This document shows positions 61,601 through 64,000 of a stretch of 64,000 bases of DNA, piece after piece. Source of the stretch: Rugalucina vietnamica (Eukaryota > Mollusca > Bivalvia > Lucinida > Lucinidae); assembly GCA_964017185.1 (NCBI GenBank), contig OZ024874.1, positions 33,270,721-33,334,720 of the forward strand, written 5' to 3'. The notes below the pieces were generated by a model. That model saw only the letters and a list, made by a program, of their open reading frames with translations, searched no databases and was not told where the DNA came from. The position numbers and the translations under genes are program-made. How positions within the stretch are numbered: the first letter of the stretch is position 1; each line of letters opens with the position of its first letter.

Positions 61601-62840
61601 TTTTATCAAACTATGATGGGCTGAAGTCCCCGATACTACATACTAAGTTTCTTTCTGGAGAAGAAGATTTTCGAGTAGTTTTTACCATATATGGGCGTGG
61701 CGGCCATCTTGGTCATGTGACCTAGATTTTGCGATCAAACTTTCGTCTCCCCTACCCATGGATGCTCCACATAAAATTTCAACTTGATTGGCCCAGCAGT
61801 TTCAGAGAAGAAGATCTTTGAAAAGTGTGTATGGACGACAGACTGGCCAAGGTCAAGAGATGACCTTGACCTAAATTAATCACATACCTTCATCTACTCC
61901 ATTAGTTGTTTGCATCTACCACTTTTCAGGCCTCAGGCTGCAATACTTTTCAAAAAATCCATAGTTTTCACTTTTTCCCATGTAAAAGCCTATGTTTCCA
62001 AAATTGACCTTGCCGTAAAATAGGTCAAGGCCATCCTATGGTCATCATTTTATCAAACTATGATGGGCTGAAGTCCCCGATGCTACATACCAAGTTTTGT
62101 GGAAATCGTCCCACCGGTTCTGGAGAAGAAGATTTTTGAGTAGTTTTTACCATATATGGGCGTGGCGGCCATCTTGGTCATGTGACCTGGATTTTGCGAT
62201 CAAACTTTTGTCTCCACTACCCATGGATGCTCCACATAAAATTTCAATTTGATTGGCCCAGCAGTTTCAGAGAAGAAAATCTTTGAAAAGTGTATATGGA
62301 CGACAGACTCGCCAAGGTCAAGAGATGACCTTGACCTAAATTAATCACATACCTTCATCTACTCCATTAGTTGTTTGCATCTACCACTTTTCAGGCCTCA
62401 GGCTGCAACAGTTTTCAAAAAATTCCATAGTTTCACTTTTTCCTATGTAAAAGCCTATGTTTCCAAATTTGACCTTGCTGTAAAATAGGTCAAGGTCATC
62501 CAAGGGTCATCATTTTATCAAACTATGATTGGTTGAAGTCCCCGATGCTACATACCAAGTTTCGTGGAAATCAGCCCACCTGTTCTGGAGAAGAAGATTT
62601 TTGAAGTGTTTTTACCATATATGGGCATTGCGGCCATCTTGGTCATGTGACCCGGATCTCGCGATCGAACTTCAGTTCCCCTTACCCATGGATGCTCCAC
62701 ATAAAATGTCACTTTGATTGGCCAAGCGGTTTCTGAGAAGAAGATCTTTGAAATTGTGGACGACGGACGACGGACGGACGGACGGACGCCGGATCATGGC
62801 CATCCTATAAGCTCACCTTCGGCTCAGGTGAGCTAAAAAA
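55661..62840 (+). mobile_element. type C array: five heads, one tail
   Basis: Heads (CC of CCAGAGGACCATT) at 55661, 58121, 58769, 60047 (mutated to CCAGCGG) and 60695; only one tail hairpin, at the right end. About fourteen modules of about 464 bp joined by GGCCAAGGTCAAGAG. Internal heads each follow CAATAGTTTTCAAA or CAACAGTTTTCAAA, a fixed point in the module. The stretch 58014-61866 is a tandem duplication. Confidence 0.8.
58014..61866 (+). repeat. recent tandem duplication, 1,926-bp period
   Basis: Two consecutive copies are nearly identical. Heads at 58121/60047 and 58769/60695 are exactly 1,926 bp apart, and both copies share the private 27-bp duplication ATGGTCATCTTTTTATCAAA (59642, 61568). 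The second copy lacks about 23 bp at 61652 (CGTGGAAATCGGCCCACC region). Confidence 0.85.
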
Positions 62841-63073
62841 AAGGAGAGGATGTTTATAAGCCATATGACTTGTTTTCCAATCCTGACACTTTATTTATTA
62901 TGTAATGTGAATTGATATGTTATTTTGCTTCAAAATAAATACTGTTTAAACCAAAAAAATGTATGCCAGTGGGATACCATAAATTAAAAGAGCCCCAACA
63001 ACAAATTGTTATTTTTGTGATTCATTTGCCATGTTAGAAATCAGGAGTGATCATTCACCCTCTCTTTTATCAA
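62841..63073. other. short unique spacer
   Basis: No feature seen. Confidence 0.5.
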
Positions 63074-64000
63074 CAAGTAGCCCAGGGGCAATGATCGCTC
63101 ACCTGAGAGTCAACAAGTACAGTCACTGGACAAAGTAATTGGGGTTTTTACCATAACTGGGTATGGTGGCCATCTTGGTCATGTGACCTTGAAACCCTAC
63201 TTACATCAGCAGAAGAGCTCTTGTCTGGATTGTGTATCCTCTTTTCTGCCATTTTTGTTCACGTGAAAAAATCATCTAACAAGGTCAGGGTCCTATAATG
63301 ACCCCCGGGGTGGGGCCATATTTGACCCCAGGGGCAAGATTGGCAGGATTTATGTAGAGCTCCACATGACAATGTTGTATATCAAATATATAAGCTTTGT
63401 GTCATGCTGTTGCAGAGAAGATTTTTTCATACATATCCATTATAAGTCTATGGTAGATAATGACATGCCTGGGGCGTGGCCTGTATGGACCCCAGGGGCA
63501 CCGTTGGCAGCATTTATAAAGGAGAGGATTATACATTGGTCCTAACAACATATGAAAGCTCTGGGCCAAATGGTTTTGGAGAAGAAGGTTTTTTATGTTT
63601 TTCCCATGACAACCCCCTGGGGCGGGGCCCGTATGGACCCCAGGAGCACAGTTGGCAGGGTTTATAAAGAGGACCACTATACATTGCTAAAAACAAAATA
63701 TGAAAGCTTTGGGCCTTGTGGTTTCTGAGAAGATTTTTTAAAGTTTTTCCCATGACGCCCCTGGGGCGGGGACTGTATGGACCCCAGGGGCATGGTTGGC
63801 AGGATTTATAAAGAGGAACACTATACATTGCTACAAACAAAATATGAAAGCTCTGGGCCTTGTGGTTTCGGAGAAGAAGATTTTTTTTATGTTTTTCCCA
63901 TGACGCCCCTGGGGCAGGGCCCATATGGACCCAAGGGGCACGGTTGGCAGGATTTATAAAGAGGACCACTATACATTGCTACTGACAAAATATGAAAGCT
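63074..64000 (+). mobile_element. type D modular element (copy 2), cut by the window end
   Basis: Head CAAGTAGCCCAGGGGCAATG, then ATCGCTCACCTGAGAG; same order of units as 27523-28300 (GACCCCCGGGGTGGGGCC, then 150-bp units). The tail lies beyond the window. Confidence 0.8.

Noticed and set aside
34722..64000. SAM, CRIC or PDZ exons of cnk
   Set aside because: I looked for protein-like frames with splice sites matching these domains and found none; small exons may still have been missed.

Overview
The window is eukaryotic nuclear DNA: AT-rich, intron-bearing and dominated by repeats. It carries seven exons of one gene and no other gene I can support. The repeat families (modular repeats ending in a GCTCAC...GTGAGC hairpin, MetaSINE-type SINEs, foldback elements, pogo- and mariner-like MITEs) suggest a marine invertebrate, most likely a bivalve mollusc. 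The species call is inference; no mitochondrial, rRNA or other diagnostic gene is present.

Gene. Exons on the minus strand at 34564-34721, 33849-33934, 16725-16793, 14977-15056, 9241-9372, 6166-6377 and 5162-5293 join in matching phase. They encode a whole pleckstrin-homology (PH) domain, an acidic/serine-rich linker, a basic coiled segment and a stop codon. I identify it as the 3' half of CNK (connector enhancer of kinase suppressor of Ras, CNKSR family), the scaffold of the Ras-Raf-MAPK pathway. The SAM, CRIC and PDZ exons must lie beyond 64000; I found none between 34722 and 64000.

Layout. 1-5072: SINE fragment, then a repeat ('type E') interrupted by two 'type A' elements and a pogo-like MITE. 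5162-10445: last three cnk exons, a 60-bp minisatellite, a mariner-like MITE carrying RFX-box-like palindromes, and about 12 tandem copies of the start of the 9241-9372 exon. 10657-16793: type A elements, two exons, a 37-bp minisatellite. 16794-33848: a 17-kb intron holding types B, C, D and E with nested insertions, including a filled/empty site pair. 33849-34721: first two PH exons. 34722-64000: no exon found; two large foldback elements (2.4 and 5.6 kb) and about 17 kb of type C elements with a 1,926-bp tandem duplication.

Repeat logic. Types A, B and C start CCAGAGGACCA(A/T)TGGTCCT..GCTCACCTGA; type D has a different head. All four end with a hairpin, GGTGAGCTAAAAA, so the stem mirrors the subterminal GCTCACCTGA. 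Modules of about 460 bp (A-C) or 150 bp (D) lie between. One copy has an empty counterpart in the window, showing insertion with at most a 2-bp duplication and a CTAA end; this suggests Helitron/Helentron-like elements. All copies lie in the same orientation, antisense to cnk. Most open reading frames in the window are translations of these modules, not genes.
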